Positions 9,359 to 17,773 of a stretch of 34,572 nucleotides of DNA are shown one piece after another. The notes beneath the pieces were generated by a model. That model did not search any database and was not told where the DNA came from. It saw only the letters and a program-made list of their open reading frames with translations. Each line of letters begins with the position of its first letter. Within the stretch, counting starts at the first letter, position 1. Source of the stretch: Planctomycetaceae bacterium (GTDB taxonomy: Bacteria; Planctomycetota; Planctomycetia; Planctomycetales; Planctomycetaceae); assembly GCA_002726205.1 (NCBI GenBank), contig PBSL01000069.1:1-34572 (forward strand), given 5' to 3'. A program made the position numbers and the translations under genes.

Positions 9359-9474
9359 ACATCACGCTCGATGGCCGGGTCTTGAAGTTCCTCGCCCGAC
9401 TCCTGAAGATAGGCCGATCCTGGATATCCCGACCATGTGCGGGAATCTTCTGTCGGCACAGCATAGGGGTTTGA

Positions 9475-11064
9475 ATGTCCGCAACCGGAATTCGTCGCGC
9501 GCTGCGACTCGGTCTCCTGCTGGTGAGTCTGGTGGCCGCGCGGCTGCCTGCCGCCAATCGTCCGAACATCGTGTTCATTTTTACCGACGACCACGCCGCC
9601 CATGCGCTTTCCTGCTACGGGTCGAAGATCAACAAAACGCCCCACCTGGACCGATTGGCCCGGGAAGGCACGCTCTTCCAGAACTGCTTCTGCACCAATT
9701 CGATCTGTGGCCCCAGTCGGGCGGTGATTCTGACCGGCAAGCACAGCCATCTCAACGGTGTCATCAACAACCGCGTCCGGTTCAATGGTGCTCAACAGAC
9801 GTTCCCGAAGTTGCTGCAAAAGGCCGGCTACCAGACCGCGATGGTCGGCAAGTGGCACTTGAAGAGCCTGCCGACGGGATTCGACCATTACGAGGTACTG
9901 ATCGGCCAGGGACCCTACTACAACCCTCCGATGATCGCCAACGGAAAGCGCGTCAAGCATATCGGCTACACGACCGAGATCATTACCGACATCGCGATGA
10001 AATTTCTCACCACCCGCGATGCCGACAAGCCGTTTCTGCTGATGTTCCAACACAAGGCTCCGCACCGGAACTGGCAGCCCGGCCCGAAGTACCTCACGAT
10101 GTTCGACGACGTCACGATCCCCGAACCGGACACTCTCTTCGACGACTACCGCGGCCGCGGCACAGCCGCGCGAACCCAGGACATGACCATCAAGAAGACG
10201 TTGACCCCCAACGACCTCAAGCTCGTCCCTCCCCGCAACCTGACTCCGTCGCAACGGAAGGCCTGGGATGCCGCCTACGCTCCCAAGAACGCCGCATTCC
10301 GCAATGCCAATCTCAAAGGCAAGGCCCTGGTCCGCTGGAAGTACCAGAGGTACATCAAGGACTACCTCCGTTGTATCGCATCGGTCGATGACAACGTCGG
10401 CCGGGTGCTCGACTACCTCGACAAGACGGGCCTGGCCAAGAACACGGTCGTGATCTACTCATCCGACCAGGGATTTTACCTCGGCGACCATGGCTGGTTC
10501 GACAAGCGGGTCATGTACGAGGAAAGCTATCGCATGCCGCTGCTGGTCCGCTGGCCCGGCCACACCCGCGCCGGCAGCGTCAACACCGATCTGGTCTCGA
10601 ATATTGATTTTGCACAGACCTTCCTGGACCTGGCCGGGGTTGCCGCGACTGGCGACATGCAGGGTCACAGCCTCGTGCCGCTGTTCAAGGGCAAGACGCC
10701 AACAGACTGGCGCAAGGCATTGTATTACCACTACTACGAGTTCCCCGGCCCTCACAGTGTCCGTCGACACTTTGGTGTCCGGGATGCCCGATACAAGTTG
10801 ATCCACTTCTACAACGTCGATGAATGGGAACTCTACGACCTGAAACGTGATCCTCGGGAGATGAACAGTGTCTACGGAGATCCGCAATACGACACGATCA
10901 CCTCGCGACTGAGGACCGAACTCGATCGACTGCAGAAACACCATCGCGTGCCCGACGACCGTGGGTCGGTTTCCAAGGAGGGCAAACGGCGGGATTCCGG
11001 AAAATCACCCAAGCGAAAAAAACGGAAGGCTCGTAAGAAGCGTACGACGACGGCCGGGAGATAG
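9475..11064 (+). CDS. Secreted sulfatase (formylglycine type)
   Basis: The 529-residue product starts with a signal peptide (about 1-27, cleavage near LPAA). [12 protein letters not shown] at 29-40 carries the metal-binding Asp pair (D38, D39). The sulfatase signature CGPSR at 78-82, with C78 as the residue converted to formylglycine, is followed by the LTGKH segment. A later [16 protein letters not shown] is the usual second metal/substrate site. Such enzymes hydrolyse sulfate esters of polysaccharides in the periplasm or outside the cell and need a formylglycine-generating enzyme, not seen here. The last 35 residues are extremely Lys/Arg rich, which is odd for an exported enzyme. The ATG has AGGGG five bases upstream. 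The next gene starts 7 bases after the stop. Confidence 0.93.
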   Translation: MSATGIRRALRLGLLLVSLVAARLPAANRPNIVFIFTDDHAAHALSCYGSKINKTPHLDRLAREGTLFQNCFCTNSICGPSRAVILTGKHSHLNGVINNRVRFNGAQQTFPKLLQKAGYQTAMVGKWHLKSLPTGFDHYEVLIGQGPYYNPPMIANGKRVKHIGYTTEIITDIAMKFLTTRDADKPFLLMFQHKAPHRNWQPGPKYLTMFDDVTIPEPDTLFDDYRGRGTAARTQDMTIKKTLTPNDLKLVPPRNLTPSQRKAWDAAYAPKNAAFRNANLKGKALVRWKYQRYIKDYLRCIASVDDNVGRVLDYLDKTGLAKNTVVIYSSDQGFYLGDHGWFDKRVMYEESYRMPLLVRWPGHTRAGSVNTDLVSNIDFAQTFLDLAGVAATGDMQGHSLVPLFKGKTPTDWRKALYYHYYEFPGPHSVRRHFGVRDARYKLIHFYNVDEWELYDLKRDPREMNSVYGDPQYDTITSRLRTELDRLQKHHRVPDDRGSVSKEGKRRDSGKSPKRKKRKARKKRTTTAGR

Positions 11065-11071
11065 CGTCAAC

Positions 11072-12208
11072 ATGCTGACATTCGTCCTGGCCTGTGTTGT
11101 TCCACCGTTCTTGTTGGCGGTGACGACAACCGCTCTTGTCCGCCGGTTCGCCCCTGGCTGGGGCCTGCTCGATCGGCCCGGCCCGCGGAAGGTTCACGAA
11201 GTGGTCACCCCCTTGGGGGGTGGCGTTGCCGTCTGGCTCTCGGTGGTGATTCCTCTCGGGCTGGTTTCCATCACCGCCTGTGGCTGCCTGCCGGGACTGA
11301 CACTGGATCGTTTCCTGCCGGCCGAGGTGTCGGCATCACTGGATTTCGTCCAGATCGGCAGCCGGCTCGGCCTGCTCTGGTGGATCCTGGGAGGAGCGAC
11401 CCTGCTGGCGTTGGTTGGGTTGATCGACGACTTCCGCAACCTGCCCTGGCTACCACGGCTGGCAATACAATTGCTGGTGGCGGTGGGGCTGGTCCTGGCC
11501 GGTGTGCGTGGCACGGTCTTCCTGCCGTGGCCGTGGATCGGATTCGTGGCAACCGTGCTGTGGATCCTGGTCCTGGTAAACGCCTTCAACTTTCTCGACA
11601 ACATGGACGGCCTCTCTCCGGGGATCGCCCTGATCGCCGCCTCGCTGTTCGCCGTGGTCCTGCTGACAGGCACAGCGCATCCCCACTGGCTGGTTGCCGG
11701 TGTGCTGCTGGTCCTGGCCGGATCTCTGGCCGGATTCCTCTGCCACAACTGGCCCCCGGCAAAGATTTTCCTCGGTGACGCGGGCAGCTACTTCATCGGG
11801 CTGCTGCTGGCCGCGTTGACCGTCGTCGGAACGTTTTACGAGGGCGGGACCGGAACCGACGGACGTCATGTGATTCTCGCCCCGCTGTTCATCCTGGCCA
11901 TTCCGCTGTACGACTTCACCAGCGTCATGCTGATCCGTCTCGGCCGTGGCCACAGCCCGTTCCGTCCCGACAAGAACCACTTCTCGCACCGATTGGTCGA
12001 ACTGGGGCTGAGCCGGAGAAATACGGTGCTGACGATTCACCTGGCCACGCTACTGACGGGACTGGGCGGTGTGTTGTTGTACCGGGTCACCGACTGGACG
12101 GCAGCCCTCCTGATCCTGGTCCTGATCTCCTGCGTTCTCGGCATCATCGCGATTCTCGAAACGGTCGGCCGCCGTGCCCAGAACGACGACGTGGTGACGG
12201 ATGACTGA
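11072..12208 (+). CDS. Polyprenyl-phosphate sugar-1-phosphate transferase (WecA/TagO/MraY superfamily)
   Basis: The 378-residue product is a polytopic membrane protein with about ten hydrophobic helices. It carries the superfamily motifs in order: VHEVVTPLGGG at 41-51, the DD pair at 119-120 (GLIDDFRN), NAFNFLDNMDGL at 170-181, FLGDAGSYFIG at 233-243, and PDKNHFSHRL at 299-308. These fit the GlcNAc-1-phosphate type more than MraY. It would load the first sugar phosphate onto undecaprenyl phosphate for O-antigen or another surface glycan at the inner membrane. The ATG at 11072 follows the sulfatase stop by 7 bases and begins a hydrophobic helix. An open frame extends to 10961, but those 37 residues are hydrophilic and lie inside the sulfatase gene. 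Its end overlaps the next gene by 8 bases. Confidence 0.9.
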   Translation: MLTFVLACVVPPFLLAVTTTALVRRFAPGWGLLDRPGPRKVHEVVTPLGGGVAVWLSVVIPLGLVSITACGCLPGLTLDRFLPAEVSASLDFVQIGSRLGLLWWILGGATLLALVGLIDDFRNLPWLPRLAIQLLVAVGLVLAGVRGTVFLPWPWIGFVATVLWILVLVNAFNFLDNMDGLSPGIALIAASLFAVVLLTGTAHPHWLVAGVLLVLAGSLAGFLCHNWPPAKIFLGDAGSYFIGLLLAALTVVGTFYEGGTGTDGRHVILAPLFILAIPLYDFTSVMLIRLGRGHSPFRPDKNHFSHRLVELGLSRRNTVLTIHLATLLTGLGGVLLYRVTDWTAALLILVLISCVLGIIAILETVGRRAQNDDVVTDD

Positions 12209-14510
12209 GCCAGCCACCGCCGCTGCGGGCAACCAGGCAACACCGGCAGCGGCACACCCCGCCTGGCTCGGGCTCGCCACGTCGCTGCTGGCCGCTCGTT
12301 GGCTGGTTCCCACCGAGTCGGCCGCCGCCGGTGCCACTCTCTGGCTGGTCGCGCTGTGGCTGGCCCTGGCCACCGCATGGAGCCTGGCACGATTGAAGTT
12401 CGATCGGGTGGGACCACCAAGACTGGACCGATTCGACCTGGCGATCCTGATGCTGGCACTTCCCCAGATCGTCTCGGCGGTCCTGCTGGTCGCAAGCTCC
12501 GACGGCAACACCCGCGCGGCCAGCAACATCGCCTGGGAGTGGACTGGCCTGGTGGTCACCTTCCTGTTCTTACGCCGACTGGTTTCCTCGCCCGCACACC
12601 ACAATGCGTTGATGCGTGTCACCGTCGGCCTGGCAATTGCGACTGGCGTTCTGGGAATCTGGCAGCATCACGTGGGCTACGGCATGGCGGTTGCCGACCA
12701 TGATGCGCAGCTGGCCAGGCTCGAACAGGCCACCCACGCCGGGGACCTCTCCACTCAGCGTCGATTGCAGTCAGAAATGGCCGGTCAGGGCATTCCACTC
12801 GACGGGCCGGCACGACAACTGTGGGAACGTCGACTGCGAGACAGCCGTGAACCGATTGGCCTGTTCGCCCTCGCCAATTCCCTGGGCGGATTCCTGGCCC
12901 CGCTGCTGCTGGTCGGACTGGCGATGTGGCTGTCGGCTCGAAAAACTGATCGGCCGGGAAAGGTCGGCTCGGCCGCAATCCTGCTGTCGTTGTTCTACTG
13001 CCTGCTGCTGACAAAAAGCCGAACGGCGTGGGTCGGCCTGGCCGTCGGCGGCATCCTCCTGGCGATCGCTCACCGCGGTTGGCTGAATCGCCGACGGCTC
13101 GTTCTGGCCGCTGCGGCGTTGGGTTCTGGATGCCTGTTCCTGTTGGCCGTCTTCCTGACACGCGGGATCGACGTGGAGGTCCTGACCGAGGCTCCCAAGT
13201 CACTGGCTTACCGGTGGGAATACTGGCGGGGTACCCTGGACGTGATTGCCGAGCGGCCGTGGCAAGGCACCGGTCCGGGAAATTTCCGGCAACATTACCT
13301 GGCCCACAAGCCCAGCGGGTCAAGTGAGGAAATCGCCGACCCGCACAACTTCGTTCTCGAGGCTACCGCCACCGCCGGCCTGCCGGGACTGCTCGGCCTG
13401 GCCGGCTGCCTGGGACTTCTGGCCTGGTCGCGACGCCGAGGACCGCAGGCAACATCGCCGACAGGATCATCGGGAAGAAAAGATCCCGGGGAACGCGACG
13501 GGTTCCCCAGCGTGATGATCGGGGGGGGCGGTGGATTTTTCCTGGCGATGACACCCGGTCTGCTGCTGGGCTCGGGACTGGACCTGAGGCTGGTCCTTCT
13601 CTTGATCGCCTGGGTCGTCGCGATTCGCCTGTTGCCATCCGGTTCCGTCGAACCTCCCTCATGGCGAAGCAGCAAGCTGGCCGCACTCCTGGTGCTGTTG
13701 GTCCACCTGCTTGGTGCCGGTGGATTCAGCCGACCGGCACTGATGCAGTTGGGACTGTTGCTGGTCATCGGCCTGCGACCTGCTGACGACGATTCCTGCC
13801 AACCGCTGCCGGCCACCGCCCCATCAAAGTGTGGTTGGCTGACCATCGCCGGCGGTGGACTGCTGCTGGCCGCCCTGTTGATCGGAACGGTGTTGCCGAT
13901 AATGACCCGCACCACGGCCGAGCGAATGGCGACAGCGGCATCGTTGCTGCGAGGCCAACCTGCTGCGGCGACGCGACACCTTCGCGATGCCGTGCGAGCC
14001 GATCAACGCGATCCGGTTCCGGCTCGACAACTGGCCCAGTTGATGTTCGACACCTGGTCGGGTTCGTCCGTCGCCGACGACGAACTCTTCGACAACGTGA
14101 TCCAGGTGGCGTTGAAGGCGCAGCGCCGAGATCCTTACAGCTGGATTCCTCCTCACGACCTGGGCCGATTCTATCGGCAACGTCATCTGCTCACAGGTGA
14201 CAGCAATGATGTCGCGGCCGCGATTCACTGGTCCACGCGGGCCGTGCAACGCTACCCGACCAACCCGAGACTGAGAGCCTCGCTGGCCGAGACTCTCCAC
14301 GAGGCCGGCCATCACGATGCCGCTGCCAGCGAATCCCAACGGGCGATGGAACTACAGGACATCCTTCGACAGCGAGGACACACTGACAAACTGCTTCCGG
14401 CCAATCGAATCAAGAAGCTGAGGCGGCTCGTCTCCGGAAAGCCGGATCGGATTCCCGACACCACGCCGGGATCCGTTTCAGCGGGAACCAGAAGACCTGA
14501 CCGCAATTGA
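12201..14510 (+). CDS. O-antigen ligase/polymerase family protein with C-terminal TPR domain
   Basis: The 769-residue product has many hydrophobic segments in about residues 20-500. The Wzy_C-type signature lies at about 345-395: RWEYWRGTLDVIAERP, then GTGPGNFRQHYL, then DPHNFVLEATATAGLPG. About residues 580-740 are soluble and helical, with TPR-like repeats (MATAASLLRGQPAAATRHLRD and AIHWSTRAVQRYPTNPRLR-type units). The protein would join or polymerise lipid-linked glycans on the periplasmic side. Ligase (WaaL) and polymerase (Wzy) cannot be separated by sequence alone. Its ATG overlaps the stop of the WecA-like gene (ATGACTGA), indicating coupled translation. A DUF1573 gene follows behind its own promoter. 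Confidence 0.85.
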   Translation: MTEPATAAAGNQATPAAAHPAWLGLATSLLAARWLVPTESAAAGATLWLVALWLALATAWSLARLKFDRVGPPRLDRFDLAILMLALPQIVSAVLLVASSDGNTRAASNIAWEWTGLVVTFLFLRRLVSSPAHHNALMRVTVGLAIATGVLGIWQHHVGYGMAVADHDAQLARLEQATHAGDLSTQRRLQSEMAGQGIPLDGPARQLWERRLRDSREPIGLFALANSLGGFLAPLLLVGLAMWLSARKTDRPGKVGSAAILLSLFYCLLLTKSRTAWVGLAVGGILLAIAHRGWLNRRRLVLAAAALGSGCLFLLAVFLTRGIDVEVLTEAPKSLAYRWEYWRGTLDVIAERPWQGTGPGNFRQHYLAHKPSGSSEEIADPHNFVLEATATAGLPGLLGLAGCLGLLAWSRRRGPQATSPTGSSGRKDPGERDGFPSVMIGGGGGFFLAMTPGLLLGSGLDLRLVLLLIAWVVAIRLLPSGSVEPPSWRSSKLAALLVLLVHLLGAGGFSRPALMQLGLLLVIGLRPADDDSCQPLPATAPSKCGWLTIAGGGLLLAALLIGTVLPIMTRTTAERMATAASLLRGQPAAATRHLRDAVRADQRDPVPARQLAQLMFDTWSGSSVADDELFDNVIQVALKAQRRDPYSWIPPHDLGRFYRQRHLLTGDSNDVAAAIHWSTRAVQRYPTNPRLRASLAETLHEAGHHDAAASESQRAMELQDILRQRGHTDKLLPANRIKKLRRLVSGKPDRIPDTTPGSVSAGTRRPDRN

Positions 14511-14536
14511 CCGATTTAAAAGAGAAGGCCTAGAAT
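14507..14536 (+). promoter_or_regulatory. Promoter of the DUF1573 gene
   Basis: TTGACC (14507-14512, overlapping the stop codon of the upstream gene), 18 bases, then TAGAAT (14531-14536). The ATG is 79 bases further on. The -10 box lies inside a perfect inverted repeat (14526-14542), so access to it may be controlled. Confidence 0.58.
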
Positions 14537-14542
14537 AGGCCT
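14526..14542. repeat. Perfect 7-base inverted repeat over the -10 box
   Basis: AGGCCTA, GAA, TAGGCCT. The flanks GAGA and TCTC extend the pairing after a two-base bulge. No T-run follows, so a terminator for the upstream gene is unlikely. The position, exactly over the inferred -10 element, suits an operator. Confidence 0.6.
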
Positions 14543-14615
14543 GTTCTCCACGACTGCCACGGTCGATCCCGTACAAAGAGCGGGCCTGGCCGATCGTTCC
14601 GTCAACGAGGTTTCC

Positions 14616-15866
14616 ATGCGTATCGCCGTTGTCATCCTGTCGATCGTCCTGTTCGTCGGGCTCCTGTTCTTTGGTGCCAAGACCTATCGCGAGACGGTGA
14701 CCGCCACCGACAACCTGCGACCCGACGAGCAGGCTTCGGAGCTGCCGCTGCCTGCAAAGAGCGGACCACACCCCAAGGTGGTGATCCTCGGTGGTCGAGA
14801 GTTCGACTTCGGGGTCATGGAACAGGGACAGGAGTCCAGCCACGCCTTCCTGATCCGCAACGACGGCCAGGCGACCTTGCGACTGCTGGCCAACTACAAG
14901 GGTGACAACACCTGCGAATGCACCGTCGGCAAACTCACCCGCGACACGGTCCCGCCGGGAGAAACCGTCGAGGTCCTTGTCCAATGGGGCGTAAAAAAAC
15001 CGGTGATCGACTTTGCTCATTCGGCAACGATCCGTACCAACGATCCCGAGGCGATGAAGATTCCGTTTGTCGTCAAAGGGCTGATTGGACGACGGGCCGT
15101 GATCGCTCCAAGTTCCACCAGGGCGGTCGGACAGTTGGCCAATGACGAGACGGTCAAGGTCGACCTGACCCTGCACACCGAAACCATCGACACGTTCAAG
15201 TTGCTCAAGGTCGAAAACCCCGGCGGCGCGGTCACCTTCAAGACTCGGCCACTCTCGGCCGGGGAACTCGAACAACTTGCCGACAACAGCTCGAACACGA
15301 CCACCAAGAAAGAGAAGTCGGGCCAACTCAAGGTCATCAGCAAAGTCGGTGGCAAGCGACCGACTCCGAGGGCCGGTTACGCCATCACCGCAACCGTCAC
15401 CGGCGCCAAACTGCAACCGGGCCCGTTCCAGGAGACGCTGACCTTCCACACCGATCTCGAAAAGGACCACTCGGTCAGTTTTCATCTCACCGGTAGTCGA
15501 TCGGGCTACATCGAGTTCATGAAGGCACAGGGAGCGAAATGGGACAGCCAGAAGCTCCTGCTGCGACTGGGCACCTTTCAGGCAACCAAGGGCAAGTCGG
15601 TGCGGGTCCCGATGTTGTTGAAGGAAGTGACACCGGAGACGAAGTTGCAGGTCATCGGGACGAAACCCGATTTCATGAAAGTCAAGTTCGAGAGAGATCC
15701 CGAGTTTCCGGCCAAGACGAAACATCGCTACTGGATGACGTTGACCGTGCCTCCAGGACAGCCACCGGTGACGCTGACCGCACGTCGTCACGGGACAATT
15801 TCCCTGGAGACCAAGGGAGGCGAGAAACGATCGCTGCGATTTTTCGTCGGCTTTGTTTCTCATTGA
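14616..15866 (+). CDS. Membrane-anchored DUF1573 protein
   Basis: The 416-residue product has one N-terminal hydrophobic helix (about 3-22) and no obvious cleavage site, so it is probably anchored in the membrane and faces the periplasm. A DUF1573 domain lies at about 50-160. It shows the typical FDFGVMEQGQ start, a HAFLIRNDGQATLRL strand, a Cys pair in NTCECTVGKL, and a PPGETVEVLVQW strand. DUF1573 is an immunoglobulin-like (ASH/MSP-type) fold of unknown function that is common in Planctomycetota and Bacteroidota. The remaining 250 residues look like one or two more beta domains. The cytochrome fusion gene follows 47 bases later, suggesting a periplasmic partner; this is inference. The start has GAGG upstream of the ATG. 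Confidence 0.85.
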   Translation: MRIAVVILSIVLFVGLLFFGAKTYRETVTATDNLRPDEQASELPLPAKSGPHPKVVILGGREFDFGVMEQGQESSHAFLIRNDGQATLRLLANYKGDNTCECTVGKLTRDTVPPGETVEVLVQWGVKKPVIDFAHSATIRTNDPEAMKIPFVVKGLIGRRAVIAPSSTRAVGQLANDETVKVDLTLHTETIDTFKLLKVENPGGAVTFKTRPLSAGELEQLADNSSNTTTKKEKSGQLKVISKVGGKRPTPRAGYAITATVTGAKLQPGPFQETLTFHTDLEKDHSVSFHLTGSRSGYIEFMKAQGAKWDSQKLLLRLGTFQATKGKSVRVPMLLKEVTPETKLQVIGTKPDFMKVKFERDPEFPAKTKHRYWMTLTVPPGQPPVTLTARRHGTISLETKGGEKRSLRFFVGFVSH

Positions 15867-15913
15867 TTCTCCAATCGGTCTTTGTTCAACGCGCCGGACC
15901 GGACTAGACACTC

Positions 15914-17437
15914 ATGCCACGTTGGGTCGCTCCGATCCTGGTCTTGCTGGCAGTTGCCGCCCTGGCGGCCGGTTGGTTTTGGCCGGTCCAGGTCCCTCCT
16001 GGTCCAGGCCGTCGGGACCCTGATGCCCTGCTCGACGGTTGGCCGGCACAGGATGTCACGCTGATCATCTCCGGAGAGCAACACGGCTACATGGAACCGT
16101 GCGGTTGCTCGGAGTCGCAATCAGGCGGTTTCTCGCGACGTGCTGATCTCTTTCGACAGTTGAAAGCAAGAGGGTTTTCACCAATCGGTCTCGACCTGGG
16201 TGCCCTGGTCAAGCGTCACCGCGATCAGAGCCGACTGAAATTTCAGACGATGCTGGCCGCCCTGGGAGATCTGGACTATGCAGCCGTGGCCGTGGGTCCG
16301 GAAGATCTCGCACTGGGCCCGGACTTTCTCTTGTCCCAGGGACGTGCCGACGCGGCTGATGAGAATGATGGCAGTGATCTGGAATCATCAGTCCCCCCGC
16401 TGCTCGCCGCCAACGTGCGACTTTACGACAGCCCGGATCTCCCCGGCGCCCCGATCGCATCGCGACTCGTGCCCTGCGGCAGCGAAACGATCGGCGTCAC
16501 CGCGATCCTCGGTCCCGGACTCACCGCCCCGCTCAGGGCAGCCGGTGTGCTCGCTGACGTGACCATCAGTCCTCCGGAAGAGGTACTGCCGGCGATCCTC
16601 GCGGATCTCGTTGACCGTGGTGCCACCCTGCTTGTCCTGCTGTCCCACGCGTCGATCGACACCTCTGTCTCGCTGGCACGCCAATTTCCCCAGTTGCACC
16701 TGGTCGTCAGTGCCCATGGTCCCGAGGACCCCCTCGCCGACAATCCTCGTCAGGTGGGGTCCACGACCGTGGTGACCGTGGGACACAAGGGAAAGTACGC
16801 GGGCGTCGTGGGACTGACCCGCAACAACGACTTGCCCCGCCTGCGATTCGAACTGGTAAATCTCGACAGCCGGCGTTTCCACGACACGCCGTCGATGGCC
16901 GAACACATGCGGACCTACCAGAAAACTCTCGAGCAAACCGACCTGGCGGCGCAAATGCTGCCGATCACCGTTGTTGACGGTCGAGAATTCGTCGGAGCGG
17001 AGCGTTGCGGCGAGTGTCACACAAAGGCGATGGCCCAATGGAAACAGACCGGCCATGCACGTGCCTATGAAAGTCTCGCCAGGGGACGGGCCGGTCACGA
17101 ACACGAATGGATTCCTCGGACCTTTGATCCCGAGTGCCTCAGTTGTCACGTCACCGGCTGGCACCCACAGGACGTGCTGCCGTACAAGAGCGGCTACGTC
17201 GACCGCGGCGGTTCCGCCCACCTGCTGGGAAATCAGTGCGAGAACTGCCATGGCGCCGGAAGCCGACACGTGGCGCTGGTGGAAGCCGACCGGATTGAAG
17301 AGTCGCTGGCCGACGTCCGCGTCACGCTCGAGAAGGCCCGTCGGACCACGTGCATCGGTTGTCATGATCTCGACAACAGCCCAAAATTCGACTTCGACTC
17401 CTACTGGCCCCAGGTTGCCCACCCCGGACGAGACTGA
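15914..17437 (+). CDS. UshA-like metallophosphatase-fold domain fused to four-haem c554-type cytochrome
   Basis: The 507-residue product begins with a hydrophobic anchor or signal (about 5-24). Residues 48-330 resemble the UshA/5'-nucleotidase metallophosphatase fold. However, the first metal motif, normally D-x-H, reads GEQHG (54-58) and is followed by EPCGC (61-65) and GGFSRR. The second half has four c-type haem motifs: CGECH (365-369), CLSCH (408-412), CENCH (442-446) and CIGCH (480-484). This part fits the cytochrome c554 group. The protein is likely periplasmic and should need the cytochrome c maturation system. Cys-containing relatives of UshA with a similar P-C-G-C segment are known and some contain selenocysteine, as I recall. 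The reaction is unknown. The DUF971 gene follows after 3 bases. Confidence 0.85.
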   Translation: MPRWVAPILVLLAVAALAAGWFWPVQVPPGPGRRDPDALLDGWPAQDVTLIISGEQHGYMEPCGCSESQSGGFSRRADLFRQLKARGFSPIGLDLGALVKRHRDQSRLKFQTMLAALGDLDYAAVAVGPEDLALGPDFLLSQGRADAADENDGSDLESSVPPLLAANVRLYDSPDLPGAPIASRLVPCGSETIGVTAILGPGLTAPLRAAGVLADVTISPPEEVLPAILADLVDRGATLLVLLSHASIDTSVSLARQFPQLHLVVSAHGPEDPLADNPRQVGSTTVVTVGHKGKYAGVVGLTRNNDLPRLRFELVNLDSRRFHDTPSMAEHMRTYQKTLEQTDLAAQMLPITVVDGREFVGAERCGECHTKAMAQWKQTGHARAYESLARGRAGHEHEWIPRTFDPECLSCHVTGWHPQDVLPYKSGYVDRGGSAHLLGNQCENCHGAGSRHVALVEADRIEESLADVRVTLEKARRTTCIGCHDLDNSPKFDFDSYWPQVAHPGRD

Positions 17438-17440
17438 CAC

Positions 17441-17773
17441 GTGAGGATTTCTGCCCCGACCCGGATCCAGTTCCTGACCACTGACAATCTGCTGGCACTG
17501 GAGTGGGCCGATGGAGCTTTTCACCGCATCCCGTTCCAAACACTTCGCCAGATGTGTCCCTGTGCGGTGTGTGTCAGTGAAGTGACCGGTGAACGACTTC
17601 TCGATCCCGATACGATTGCCGACGACATCAATCCGATCCGTGTCAACTACAGTGGCAATTATGCTCTGAAGATCGAGTGGAGTGATTCTCACGACTCGGG
17701 TCTTTTCACCTGGGAATTCCTCCACAAGATCGGCGTCACGATTGCCCATCACGAGGCCGGGAATGGCAATTGA
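17441..17773 (+). CDS. DUF971-family protein
   Basis: The 110-residue product is a stand-alone DUF971 (GBBH-like N-terminal) domain. Visible features are the LALEWADGAFHRIPFQTLRQ strand-helix start, a CPCAVC cluster at about 43-48, and the ending FTWEFLHKIG. In other proteins this domain precedes gamma-butyrobetaine hydroxylase, where it binds zinc, or is joined to Mrp/ApbC-type Fe-S carriers; alone, its role is not established. The start is GTG, 3 bases after the cytochrome stop. Its end overlaps the CYTH gene by 11 bases, so all three are probably translated together. Confidence 0.85.
   Translation: MRISAPTRIQFLTTDNLLALEWADGAFHRIPFQTLRQMCPCAVCVSEVTGERLLDPDTIADDINPIRVNYSGNYALKIEWSDSHDSGLFTWEFLHKIGVTIAHHEAGNGN

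Noticed and set aside
15882-15910. TTGTTC-N17-TAGACA before the cytochrome fusion gene.
   Set aside because: The predicted start would fall at or inside the ATG at 15914; the gene is more likely read from the DUF1573 promoter.
14478-15911. Minus-strand open frame of 477 codons opposite the DUF1573 gene.
   Set aside because: Shadow frame; it would cover the promoter at 14507-14536 and shows no domain.
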